Assembly (NCBI GenBank): GCA_947632065.1
Contig: CANRNO010000031.1
Span: 1-47,650, forward strand
DNA from: an uncultured Bacilli bacterium
Lineage (GTDB): Bacteria; Bacillota_I; Bacilli_A; RF39; UBA660
Reading direction: 5' to 3'
DNA length: 47,650 nt
The notes beneath the pieces are model-generated. The model saw nothing but the letters and a program-made list of their open reading frames with translations, searched no databases and was not told where the DNA came from. Position 1 is the stretch's first letter; each line of letters opens with the position of its first letter. Shown here in pieces: positions 20,232 to 29,515 of this stretch. The translations under genes were made by a program, and so were the position numbers.

Positions 20232-21452
20232 TTATTTCCTTATTTTGTGAATTAACTTAAATAAGTTATAGTAAAACTTGTTTATAGGTAGATGGTATTC
20301 TCCTATTAATTCTTCTGTATAACCAGTAAAACCTTTTTTAAAATCATATACTCCATACTCTGAATCATTTTTATCAAAGTTTCCACTAATGCCATAAAAA
20401 TTATATCTTTTAAAATTATGTTTCATAGCATATTTAATCATTTCCCATTGTACTATATAAGGAGTTCCAAAATGCATATATTCTTTTTTATTTCCTCCAA
20501 ATAGATATACTAAGTCATCTCCAAATAACATAAAGACTCCTGTGGATGCTGGAATTATATCTCCTTTTTCTTCTTGTAATTTTGTTATTTCTTCAATTTG
20601 TTTTTCTATTTTTTCAAGATTATCTCTATGTCTTTTAATCTTCTCTTCTTTAGATTTTTGTTCTTCCATTCTTTTTATTGTAACTTTAGTTTCTTCTTTT
20701 TCTTTATTTAAGTCTTCTAAAATTGTTTTTGTATGAATTTCTGCGATTATAAATTTTACTAAATTATCTTTATGATAGGCATCATACATTTTTTGAAAGT
20801 AATCTAGACTTCTGTTATGAAAATTCTTTCTATCTCCAGTTGCATCTAATAATTCTTTTACTAAAGGTAATTCTTCATATGAAGCATCTCTTATAACTAT
20901 TTTATTTTTTATTCCTTTTTGAATATTTCTTCTAGTAAAAGATCTCATACTTTTAAGTAATTCTTCTTCTGTTTTATCTAAGTCTAAGACAAAAGTCCAA
21001 GTTACTACTTGTTCTGCGGTATCTGATTTTTCAAATCCTAATGATAATAAATTCTCAATAGCATCTGTATTATCTATACCATTTTCTACTATATCTCCAT
21101 TAATATCTCTTTGTTTTGTAATATAGTAAGGATCTATTCTTAAATTATATCCTTTTTTATCTTTTATATATTCTTTTAAGTTTTCCACAAAAAATGTTAA
21201 TAACTTTTTATTTTTATAATCTACGAGTAATCCCCTTGGAGCATAAAAATCTATTTGTCCAAAGTGAGTTTTACGTGATGAAATAAAGCTAGCAGCAATT
21301 ATCTTTTTATCTTCTTCTATTCCTACATAATAAATATTCCAACCTAGGTTTTTTCTTAAATTAGCCATATTAGTTGTTTGAATAAAGTTTTTTAATTCAT
21401 ACTCTTGTGTAAATTTTGAAAATTCTTCTTCTGTTAACTCTCTAAATACCAT
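20232..21452 (-). CDS. FemAB-family peptidoglycan bridge peptidyltransferase (paralog 3)
   Basis: IQTTNMANLRKNLGWNIYYVG, FYAPRGLLVDY, RSFTRRNIQKG, YGVYDFKKGFTGYTEELIGEYHLP. Confidence 0.9.
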   Translation of the reverse strand: MVFRELTEEEFSKFTQEYELKNFIQTTNMANLRKNLGWNIYYVGIEEDKKIIAASFISSRKTHFGQIDFYAPRGLLVDYKNKKLLTFFVENLKEYIKDKKGYNLRIDPYYITKQRDINGDIVENGIDNTDAIENLLSLGFEKSDTAEQVVTWTFVLDLDKTEEELLKSMRSFTRRNIQKGIKNKIVIRDASYEELPLVKELLDATGDRKNFHNRSLDYFQKMYDAYHKDNLVKFIIAEIHTKTILEDLNKEKEETKVTIKRMEEQKSKEEKIKRHRDNLEKIEKQIEEITKLQEEKGDIIPASTGVFMLFGDDLVYLFGGNKKEYMHFGTPYIVQWEMIKYAMKHNFKRYNFYGISGNFDKNDSEYGVYDFKKGFTGYTEELIGEYHLPINKFYYNLFKLIHKIRK

Positions 21453-21519
21453 ACTATATTCTCCTTAAAGTTTCTTTCCTACTACTTAATCATAGCATAT
21501 TTTTTTAAGTTTTGAAACA

Positions 21520-21690
21520 TTAATAATATATTACCATGGCAGAAAAACAATATATTTGTTCTTCTCCAAAAACACAAGCACTAACTTGATATTTTATATC
21601 TATTACTTCTTTTTCTGTTTCCTCTAAAAACGTATTAATTTTCTCTTCTAAGTCTTCTTCTGTTTCTTCATCAAATATTTTTACTTTCAT
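21520..21690 (-). CDS. Cse60-like sporulation-associated small protein
   Basis: MKVKIFDEETEEDLEEKINTFLEETEKEVIDIKYQVSACVFGEEQIYCFSAMVIY resembles Cse60; ATG 21690. Confidence 0.75.
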   Translation of the reverse strand: MKVKIFDEETEEDLEEKINTFLEETEKEVIDIKYQVSACVFGEEQIYCFSAMVIYY

Positions 21691-21778
21691 ATTATCACCA
21701 ATTTTATTATAAATGTTTTTATCCACAAAAATTGTTGAAAATTATTATAAAAAAAATCAAAACTTTTGTTTTGACTTT

Positions 21779-24583
21779 TTATTTTACAACGATATTTACT
21801 ATTTTTCCTTTAATAACTATTACTTTTATTATGTCTTTTCCTTCTATATGACGTTTAACATTATCTTCTTGCATAGCTTTTTCTTTAATTATATCTTCTT
21901 CATCATCTACATTGATTGTAATAGTTCCTCTTACTTTTCCATTTACTTGAACAGCAATATCTTTTGTTTTATCTATTGTTTTTTCTTCATCATATGTAGG
22001 CCATTTTCCTTCACAGATTGGACTAAATCCTAATTGTTCATTTAATTCTTCTGTGAAATGTGGTGCGATTGGATTTAATAAAGTAAGTAATACTTTATAG
22101 TCTGCTTTAGTGATTTCTTTTTGTTCTTCGAAATTATTTACTAAAATCATTAAAGAAGATACTGCGGTATTATAAGACATTGTTTGTAAATCATTTTCTA
22201 CTTTCTTTATAGTCTTATGAATTAAATTTTCAAGTTCTTTAGTATAGTTGTCTCCTTCTATTACTTTATCTTTTAATCTAAATATTTTATCAATGAAACG
22301 TTTACATCCTCTTAATGAATCAGTTGACCAACTTGCATCTTGAGTGTAATCTCCAATAAACATTTCATATATTCTTAGAGCATCTGCGCCAAATTCATTT
22401 ACTACATCATCTGGATTTACTACATTACCTTTTGATTTACTCATTTTTTCTCCATTTGAACCTAGAATCATACCATGACTTACTCTAGTCCAAATCATTT
22501 CTTTTTTAGGAACTAATCCGATATTATATAAGAATTGTACCCAGAATCTTGCATATAGTAAGTGTCTTGCGGTATGTTCCATTCCACCATTATACCAATC
22601 TACTCTATTCCAATATTTCATGGCATCCATTCCAACAAATTCTTTATCATTATGTGGATCCATAAATCTTAGGAAATACCAACTTGATCCTGCCCAGTTA
22701 GGCATAGTATCTGTTTCTCTTTTTGCATCATGACCACATTTTGGACATTTACAATTTACCCATTCAGTAATGTTTGCAAGTGGACTTTCTCCATTTTCTG
22801 TTGGTTCATATTCTGCGATATCTGGAAGCAATAAAGGTAGGTCTTCTTCATTCATTGGAACCCATCCACATTTTGGACAATCTATCATTGGAATTGGTTC
22901 TCCCCAGAATCTTTGTCTTGAGAAAATCCAATCTCTCATTTTATAATTTACTTTTTTCTTTCCACAATTATTTTCTTCTAACCAAGAAATCATTGTATTA
23001 ATTGCATCTTCCTTATTCTTTCCATTTAAGAATTCGGAATTAATATGAGTTCCATCTCCTGTCATAGCTGCTGGATCTAATACATATTCAAATGATTTTT
23101 TATGTAATTCATCTTTTATTTCTTTTTCTATTTCTTTTAAAGTTAGCCATTTAATAGAGATTTCTTCATTATTTAAATCTTTATTTGTTGTTCTTTCACT
23201 TTGTAATTCAAATAAGATTGGTGTTGTTTCTGCATTAATATATTTATCTGTATCTTTATCATAATAATGATTGTTTATTTTAAAGTCTTCTCCTATTAGT
23301 TTTAAATCATTATATCCTGTTTTTTCTTGTATTTTTCGAAGTGCACAGTTTAGGGCAGATTCATCATCTTTTCTTGTTCCATCTATAAATGTTCTTTTAT
23401 CATTTTTCTTTATAGTTAGATATTTATCAGTTTCTGGATTGTGGATGATTGCGATTATTTCTTTTTGTTTTTCTTCATTTGCTTCTTTTTTTCCTATTTC
23501 TTCTTCTAACACTTGAATAATTGGAATACCATATTTCTTAGCGAATTCGTAATCACGATCATCATGTGCTGGGACTGCCATGATTGCTCCTGTTCCATAG
23601 CTTGCTAGAACATAGTCTGAAATATAAATTGGTATTTTATCATTATTTACTGGGTTTATTGCATATGCACCAGTAAATACTCCTGTTTTTTCTTTATTTA
23701 ATTCTGTTCTTTCCATTTCATTTTTTGTAGAACATTTCTTTATATATTCTTTTACTTCTTCTTGTTTTTCTGGAGTAGTAATCTCTAATACATATTCATG
23801 TTCAGGTGCTAGAACACAATAGGTTGCTCCAAATAAAGTATCACAACGAGTTGTAAATACTGTGAACTTTTTATCGTGTCCTTCTATTTTGAAGTTAACT
23901 TCTGCTCCTATTGATTTTCCAATCCAATTTATTTGACCTAGCTTAACACGTTCTGCAAAATTTGTATCATCAAGTCCAGTAAGTAAATCTTCTGAGTAAT
24001 CACTCATTCTAAGCATCCATTGACTTTTTTCTTTTTGAACAACACTACTTCCACATCTTTCACAAACTCCACCTGCAGCATCTTCATTTGATAAAACACT
24101 CTTACATGTAGGGCACCAATTTACTGGTACTTTTTCTTTATAAGCCATATTATGTTTATAAAATTGTAAGAATTGCCATTGTGTCCATTTATAATATTCT
24201 GGATCTGTTGTTGAAAATTCACGATCCCAATCAAATGAAAATCCTAAAGTCTCCATTTGTCCTTTAAATGTTTTTATATTTTCACGTACTGCATCTTTTG
24301 GATGAATGTGATTTTTAATAGCATATTGTTCTGCGGGTGCTCCAAAAGCATCCCATCCCATAGGATATAAAACGTTATATCCTTGCATTCTTTTCATTCT
24401 AGCAATTGCATCTTGAGCAGTATAACTTCTAACATGCCCAACATGAAGTCCTGATCCACTTGGGTATGGGAACTCTACTAAGATATAATATGGCTCTTTA
24501 TCTGAACCATTTATTGCTTTAAAGGTTTTATTTTCTTTCCAATAATTTCTCCATTTTTTTTCTATTTGTTTAAAATCATACAT
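21779..24583 (-). CDS. leuS: Leucyl-tRNA synthetase with Nudix-like insertion
   Basis: FPYPSGSGLHVGH, WDAFGAPAEQYAI, AVPAHDDRDYEFA, TGDGTHINSEFLNG, WAGSSWYFLRF, KMSKSKGN; insertion at aa ~360-506. Confidence 0.97.
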   Translation of the reverse strand: MYDFKQIEKKWRNYWKENKTFKAINGSDKEPYYILVEFPYPSGSGLHVGHVRSYTAQDAIARMKRMQGYNVLYPMGWDAFGAPAEQYAIKNHIHPKDAVRENIKTFKGQMETLGFSFDWDREFSTTDPEYYKWTQWQFLQFYKHNMAYKEKVPVNWCPTCKSVLSNEDAAGGVCERCGSSVVQKEKSQWMLRMSDYSEDLLTGLDDTNFAERVKLGQINWIGKSIGAEVNFKIEGHDKKFTVFTTRCDTLFGATYCVLAPEHEYVLEITTPEKQEEVKEYIKKCSTKNEMERTELNKEKTGVFTGAYAINPVNNDKIPIYISDYVLASYGTGAIMAVPAHDDRDYEFAKKYGIPIIQVLEEEIGKKEANEEKQKEIIAIIHNPETDKYLTIKKNDKRTFIDGTRKDDESALNCALRKIQEKTGYNDLKLIGEDFKINNHYYDKDTDKYINAETTPILFELQSERTTNKDLNNEEISIKWLTLKEIEKEIKDELHKKSFEYVLDPAAMTGDGTHINSEFLNGKNKEDAINTMISWLEENNCGKKKVNYKMRDWIFSRQRFWGEPIPMIDCPKCGWVPMNEEDLPLLLPDIAEYEPTENGESPLANITEWVNCKCPKCGHDAKRETDTMPNWAGSSWYFLRFMDPHNDKEFVGMDAMKYWNRVDWYNGGMEHTARHLLYARFWVQFLYNIGLVPKKEMIWTRVSHGMILGSNGEKMSKSKGNVVNPDDVVNEFGADALRIYEMFIGDYTQDASWSTDSLRGCKRFIDKIFRLKDKVIEGDNYTKELENLIHKTIKKVENDLQTMSYNTAVSSLMILVNNFEEQKEITKADYKVLLTLLNPIAPHFTEELNEQLGFSPICEGKWPTYDEEKTIDKTKDIAVQVNGKVRGTITINVDDEEDIIKEKAMQEDNVKRHIEGKDIIKVIVIKGKIVNIVVK

Positions 24584-24929
24584 TTTTTATACATCCTTTC
24601 TTTTTATAATATATACCAACTAAATGATAACTTATTAAAAATATTATTATTACACTTACTATCGCAATGAGTATTTCTATTAGAAATGAGTCTGAGAGTG
24701 ATACTAAGCTTACTATCAGTGATATATCAAATGAACTTACAACTGCGATTAAGTTTAAAAAATTTTTATAATTTACTTTTTTTATATCAATATCATATTT
24801 ATAAACGAGGTAATTTACCTCTGGTGGTTTTTTCTTACTGTTTCTTCTAGTTGCGACCTTTATTATAAATATTTGATAGAAAATATATACTAGTATAAAT
24901 GTCATTATAAATAAAATTATTTCTTCCAT
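24576..24929 (-). CDS. Small membrane protein of unknown function, first gene of the leuS T-box operon
   Basis: ATG after TTGGAGGATGAGTT immediately behind the T-box; about 3 TMs; overlaps leuS by 8 nt. Confidence 0.75.
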   Translation of the reverse strand: MEEIILFIMTFILVYIFYQIFIIKVATRRNSKKKPPEVNYLVYKYDIDIKKVNYKNFLNLIAVVSSFDISLIVSLVSLSDSFLIEILIAIVSVIIIFLISYHLVGIYYKKKGCIKNV

Positions 24930-24943
24930 AACTCATCCTCCAA

Positions 24944-25170
24944 TAAAAAAATCCTTATATAAATATAAGGACGAATTTACTCGCGGTACCACCTTATTTC
25001 ATGATAAAAATCATGCGGCTTTCATAAGATATAATGGTCTTAACCATGATGTGTTTTTATAGAAATCAAGTTCATTATCTTCTTATATTTGTTTTCACCA
25101 ACCACAAACTCTCTTTTAATAAGGTTAGATAATTACTACTATTTCTCACATCTCTAAAACTATTAATATT
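24944..25170 (-). promoter_or_regulatory. T-box leader of the leuS operon (specifier CUU, Leu)
   Basis: Minus strand GGTTGGTGAAAAC, GAACTTGA specifier (CUU at 25068-25070), AAGGTGGTACCGCGAGTAAATTCGTCCTT, terminator TCCTTATATTTATATAAGGATTTTTTT. Confidence 0.95.
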
Positions 25171-25209
25171 ATAGCAAAAAGTAAGAAAAAAGCAAGTAAA
25201 AATACTCAC

Positions 25210-27624
25210 TTATACTTCGGCAATATATTGTAATAGTTTTAGGAATAAATCCATATATTCTCTTGATAATCCTTTTTTTCTTAGTTTTCTAATTTCTATT
25301 CTTTTCTTTTGAACAGAAATATCACTAAACATTATAGCATCTATTTTTTCTTTTATATATGTTTCTATTCTTAAATCTTGTAAGATACTTTTAACATCAT
25401 CATTTATTAATCTTACTGCATCTATTTCTATATCTTGTCCTTTACAATTTATTGTTATTTGAGATACTGTTGGGGCATCTTTTATATAAACTACAAAATC
25501 ATTACCATCTACTCCACATAGTGCTTGTACTGGTTGTTCATTAAAGTAGACTGTGGTATCTTGAGCATGTTTTGTATTTCTAAACATTATTTTATAGTTT
25601 CTTTTATCTGGTATTACTCCACTTTTTCCTTCTATAGGTCTTATTATTACTGTATAGTTATTTTTTAGATAGTTATAATCTATATTTGTTTTTAGGTAAT
25701 ATCCTCTTTGATAAAGATTTGTTGAACCATCATCTTCGTATAGTGTATAAGAGTTACTTACACCTGGGAATATATGAATTTCCATATCGGTGGCGATACC
25801 AGTATTATTGTAATCACTTCTATTAGATAATGGTATGATTGATCCTGAATGAGCAAATACTGGATAATCTTCATCTTTAAAGAAAGATATATATTTTTTA
25901 GCACCAGGGAATTTCTTTCCTGTTTTAAAGTCATACCAAGTTCCATCTGGTATATAGAATCTATGGATAGTTCTGTTCATTGTTGTATCTTTCTTTTCAA
26001 GTATTGGGCAAACTATAAGTTGAGATCCAAAGTAGTATTCATTTCTATATAATTTGTCATCATAAATCCATGGGAAATTATAATATAATGGTTGTATTAA
26101 TGGTATTCCATATTTATGATATTGATAACTTTCTGTATATAAATATGGTATTAATCTATGTCTTAATCTTAAATAATCTATAGCTATAGTTTCTGTTTTA
26201 ACATCCCAAGCCCATGGTTCTCTTTTATAATATTTTCCACGTGCACCATGAAAACGTAATATTGGTGAGAAGACAGCAAACTCTAAATATCTTAGATATA
26301 GTTCTGGATCTTCTATTCCACCATGGTTTCCTCCAACATCATGACTCCACCATGATACTCCAATATTAGCAGCATTTATTTGTTTTAAGACAACGTCTTT
26401 TAATTGTTCCCATCCTATTTCACTACTTCCTGCATATAAAACTGGATATCTATGAGGAGCATAAATAGCATTTCTTGATAGGACCATTCCTCTTTCATTA
26501 CGTGTTGAATCCATATACATATAATGAAGTGTTGACCATAAATTTAATAAGTTTAAATCTCCATTATAGTCATTCCAAAAGAAGTCTACTCCTATTCCTT
26601 CTAATGGATGAAGGAATATTTTTAAATATACATCTATTAATCTTGGATTTAATGGATCAAATTTAATTATTGTAGAACCATTTATTCCTAAAGATTCTGC
26701 GGCAACACTGAAAAACTGTTCATGAGGATAAAATCCACCACCTGGATCTACTCTAAGTCCTACTTTAATTCCTCTTTTATGAAGTTCTTCAATAGTTGAG
26801 GTTGGATCTTTAAATAGATTAGGATTAAATGTAAAACCACTTTTTAAATCATGGTATTTATCTACATTTCTAATGTGCCAATCTTTATCAAATAACATAA
26901 TTGAGATAGGCACTTTTTTCTTTTCAAATTTTTTTATTAATTCCCATAATGTTTTATCATCATAAGTAACATTACGACACCACCAGTTACCTAAAGCGAA
27001 ACGAGGAATCATTGATGGAAAACCTGTTAAGGTATAATAATCTTGTAAGGCTGAGGCGAAATCTTTGTCATACATAAATACATATATATCAACTGAGCCT
27101 CTTTCTCTATCTACAAATGTTCCATCTGTTGCGAGTAATTTGTTTTCAGAATCATCTAGGGATGCGAAACCTTCTAAGGAATAAAGTCCTCTATTATATC
27201 TTTTATCTATAGGTATATCAACAGAAATCATATTTCCACCTAAGTTTCTTGCTTCAGGATGACCATAATACCATGATTTTTGGCGATCTCTTTCTGCTGA
27301 ATTTAAAGTTATTTTTAAGTTTTTCATCGGATCTACTTTGTTTCCGATAAAAGGTTGTTCTTTTAAGTATGTAAGAGTAAAATATTTTGTTGTTATTTCT
27401 AAGTATTGAGGATCTTGTCTTACTTTATATTCTGGTGTTTTAAATGTCCTGTTGATTACAAGTTGAGTTGGAGAATCTACAAATGTTCCAGAGGTACTAT
27501 ATTCAAGTCTTATAAGACGTTCTGTTAAAACAGTAAATCTATAGCGTTTTCCCTTTAGAACCATCTTGTCATTTGTTTTTGTAAGATCATAACTAAACTC
27601 AAATTGCTTACCAAGTGGATACAT
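25210..27624 (-). CDS. Glycoside hydrolase family 31 protein (alpha-glucosidase/xylosidase type)
   Basis: GVDFFWNDYNG, VLYAGSSEIGWEQL, GVSWWSHDVGGNHGG, FSPILRFHGA; C-terminal beta domain with YEDDGST. Confidence 0.93.
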   Translation of the reverse strand: MYPLGKQFEFSYDLTKTNDKMVLKGKRYRFTVLTERLIRLEYSTSGTFVDSPTQLVINRTFKTPEYKVRQDPQYLEITTKYFTLTYLKEQPFIGNKVDPMKNLKITLNSAERDRQKSWYYGHPEARNLGGNMISVDIPIDKRYNRGLYSLEGFASLDDSENKLLATDGTFVDRERGSVDIYVFMYDKDFASALQDYYTLTGFPSMIPRFALGNWWCRNVTYDDKTLWELIKKFEKKKVPISIMLFDKDWHIRNVDKYHDLKSGFTFNPNLFKDPTSTIEELHKRGIKVGLRVDPGGGFYPHEQFFSVAAESLGINGSTIIKFDPLNPRLIDVYLKIFLHPLEGIGVDFFWNDYNGDLNLLNLWSTLHYMYMDSTRNERGMVLSRNAIYAPHRYPVLYAGSSEIGWEQLKDVVLKQINAANIGVSWWSHDVGGNHGGIEDPELYLRYLEFAVFSPILRFHGARGKYYKREPWAWDVKTETIAIDYLRLRHRLIPYLYTESYQYHKYGIPLIQPLYYNFPWIYDDKLYRNEYYFGSQLIVCPILEKKDTTMNRTIHRFYIPDGTWYDFKTGKKFPGAKKYISFFKDEDYPVFAHSGSIIPLSNRSDYNNTGIATDMEIHIFPGVSNSYTLYEDDGSTNLYQRGYYLKTNIDYNYLKNNYTVIIRPIEGKSGVIPDKRNYKIMFRNTKHAQDTTVYFNEQPVQALCGVDGNDFVVYIKDAPTVSQITINCKGQDIEIDAVRLINDDVKSILQDLRIETYIKEKIDAIMFSDISVQKKRIEIRKLRKKGLSREYMDLFLKLLQYIAEV

Positions 27625-27700
27625 AATGACAACCTCCTTTTACTCTTATATATCATATCATAAATAATGAAATATTCCAATAATTTATAATGTGTTTTTA

Positions 27701-28075
27701 TTAAGTTATTTTATTTGGACAAGATAATTTTACAATATATTGATACTTTCCATTTTTAAGTCTTGATACTACTACTTTACTTTGATTATTACATTCTTGA
27801 CCTTTTGAATTTTCTACTGTATCTATATAATTATTATTTTGTAATTTTTCTAAAGTTACTTCAGCAGTATCTTCTTCTGTTAATGGTAATTCTCCTTTAT
27901 GGTCTGAATAATATTCTTTTGCAGCCATTAGTACCATATTTTCTTGATTGGTATAATATTTATCTGTTCCTTTTTTTAAAACACTAGTCATACTTGTTAT
28001 AGTAATTGTCCCTAATATGGATAATACTACAACAGCAGTTAATACTTCAATCATTGTAAAACCTTTATTATTCAT
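27701..28075 (-). CDS. Type IV pilin-like/pseudopilin protein
   Basis: MNNKGFTMIEVLTAVVVLSILGTITITSMTSVLKKG prepilin motif. Confidence 0.85.
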   Translation of the reverse strand: MNNKGFTMIEVLTAVVVLSILGTITITSMTSVLKKGTDKYYTNQENMVLMAAKEYYSDHKGELPLTEEDTAEVTLEKLQNNNYIDTVENSKGQECNNQSKVVVSRLKNGKYQYIVKLSCPNKIT

Positions 28076-28076
28076 A

Positions 28077-29222
28077 TTAGTTCTCCTTATCTAAAAACAT
28101 TGCGAAATACTCATCATATACTAATTTATTTTCGTATACATATGTAGCTATTTTTTTACCTACATAACGAAAATGCCATGATTCATTAGAGAATCCTGTT
28201 ATTGATTCTGATGAAGTTGGATAACGATGAACAAAACCATATTTAGCTGAATTTTTGATGGTCCAGTCATATTCTTTTGTTGTTGAGAAAACATTTGATT
28301 TGGCACTTGCTAAATCAAAACCATATCCAGTTTGATGTTCTGAAAATCCAGGAGTTGATACGTATTTAGCAACGTATTCATCTCCATATAAGCCTTTATA
28401 TAAATCAAATACTTTTACTTGTTCTTTATAACTTCTATATGCTGAATTTACTAGTATTTCCATACCTTCTTTTTTAGCATCATCAATCATTCTTTTTAAA
28501 TTTTGCCAAGCAATTCTTGTTCCTTTTACTTTTTCTTCACCTTTTACATATTCTTGAGGTATTGTTATTAAGTCTTTTGGTACATATCCATCTTTTAATT
28601 TTCTATGTTTTGTAACTAATACTTTAGGTGAATAATCATCTGTTATAACAGGATCTTTATATGGTTCTTTATCTAAATCTATATTTACTTGGATAATAGT
28701 ATTTTCTTCATCTTCTCCTGTTTCATTCATATATGCTAAATATCTATCATAGTTTCTTATTTTAGCATAATCATATGTGAAAAATTCTTCTAAGTACTCT
28801 ACTTTATCTCTTTTAGCAAAAGCAGTTACATCTTCATCGTTTCCATGAGATAAAATCATAGATATTTCATTATTATTATACTTTCTTTTGATTAAACTAT
28901 TAATATTTCTTATTAGATGTTTTTGTTTTTGATATTTTATTTTAGAGTAATGATCTAAATTTTTTTCTTTATAATCAGAACTTTCAAAAGCAGCATTTAG
29001 TGTTTTATTTTCTCCTATTTCCATAACATAACTTTTTTTCATTTTTAGTAATATTTCATTACTTGCTTGGATGCTATAACCTAACTCTGTAAGTTGATAT
29101 CTTTCATAAAAATAAAATATTGTAAGTGCGATTGCAATCAATAAAATTGTACCTAAAATATATTCTAAAATTCTTAGTCCTTTTTTTGGCTTTAATTTCT
29201 TTTTTAATTCCATATTATCCAC
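28077..29222 (-). CDS. D-alanyl-D-alanine carboxypeptidase, VanY/M15B family
   Basis: VNSAYRSYKEQV, STPGFSEHQTGYGFDLA, ESWHFRYVG. Confidence 0.93.
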   Translation of the reverse strand: MDNMELKKKLKPKKGLRILEYILGTILLIAIALTIFYFYERYQLTELGYSIQASNEILLKMKKSYVMEIGENKTLNAAFESSDYKEKNLDHYSKIKYQKQKHLIRNINSLIKRKYNNNEISMILSHGNDEDVTAFAKRDKVEYLEEFFTYDYAKIRNYDRYLAYMNETGEDEENTIIQVNIDLDKEPYKDPVITDDYSPKVLVTKHRKLKDGYVPKDLITIPQEYVKGEEKVKGTRIAWQNLKRMIDDAKKEGMEILVNSAYRSYKEQVKVFDLYKGLYGDEYVAKYVSTPGFSEHQTGYGFDLASAKSNVFSTTKEYDWTIKNSAKYGFVHRYPTSSESITGFSNESWHFRYVGKKIATYVYENKLVYDEYFAMFLDKEN

Positions 29223-29290
29223 TTCCTTTAATACAGCTTAATTGTATCAAAATTATTTATAAAAGTCATCTTTAAAGGATATTGTTTTCC

Positions 29291-29515
29291 TTAAAGGTTT
29301 TTAGAATTTATTAATTCTACATATACCTTTTTTAAATCTTGTTTTTTTATTCCTAAATCACGTAAAATGGAATAAGCATATTCTATTTTCATTTTGAAAA
29401 AACATTTATCATCTTTTAGTATCTTTTGAATGAGTTTGTATTTTTTTAAATTTTTTTCATCATTAACATTTAACTTTATTAATTTATCATTAACTTCTCT
29501 TAGTTTTTCTATCAT
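29291..29515 (-). CDS. Small hypothetical protein, translationally coupled to the upstream gene
   Basis: 74 aa; starts within ATGA overlap (29512-29515). Confidence 0.6.
   Translation of the reverse strand: MIEKLREVNDKLIKLNVNDEKNLKKYKLIQKILKDDKCFFKMKIEYAYSILRDLGIKKQDLKKVYVELINSKNL

Noticed and set aside
21713-23516. Plus-strand ORFs within the leuS region
   Set aside because: Antisense to leuS.
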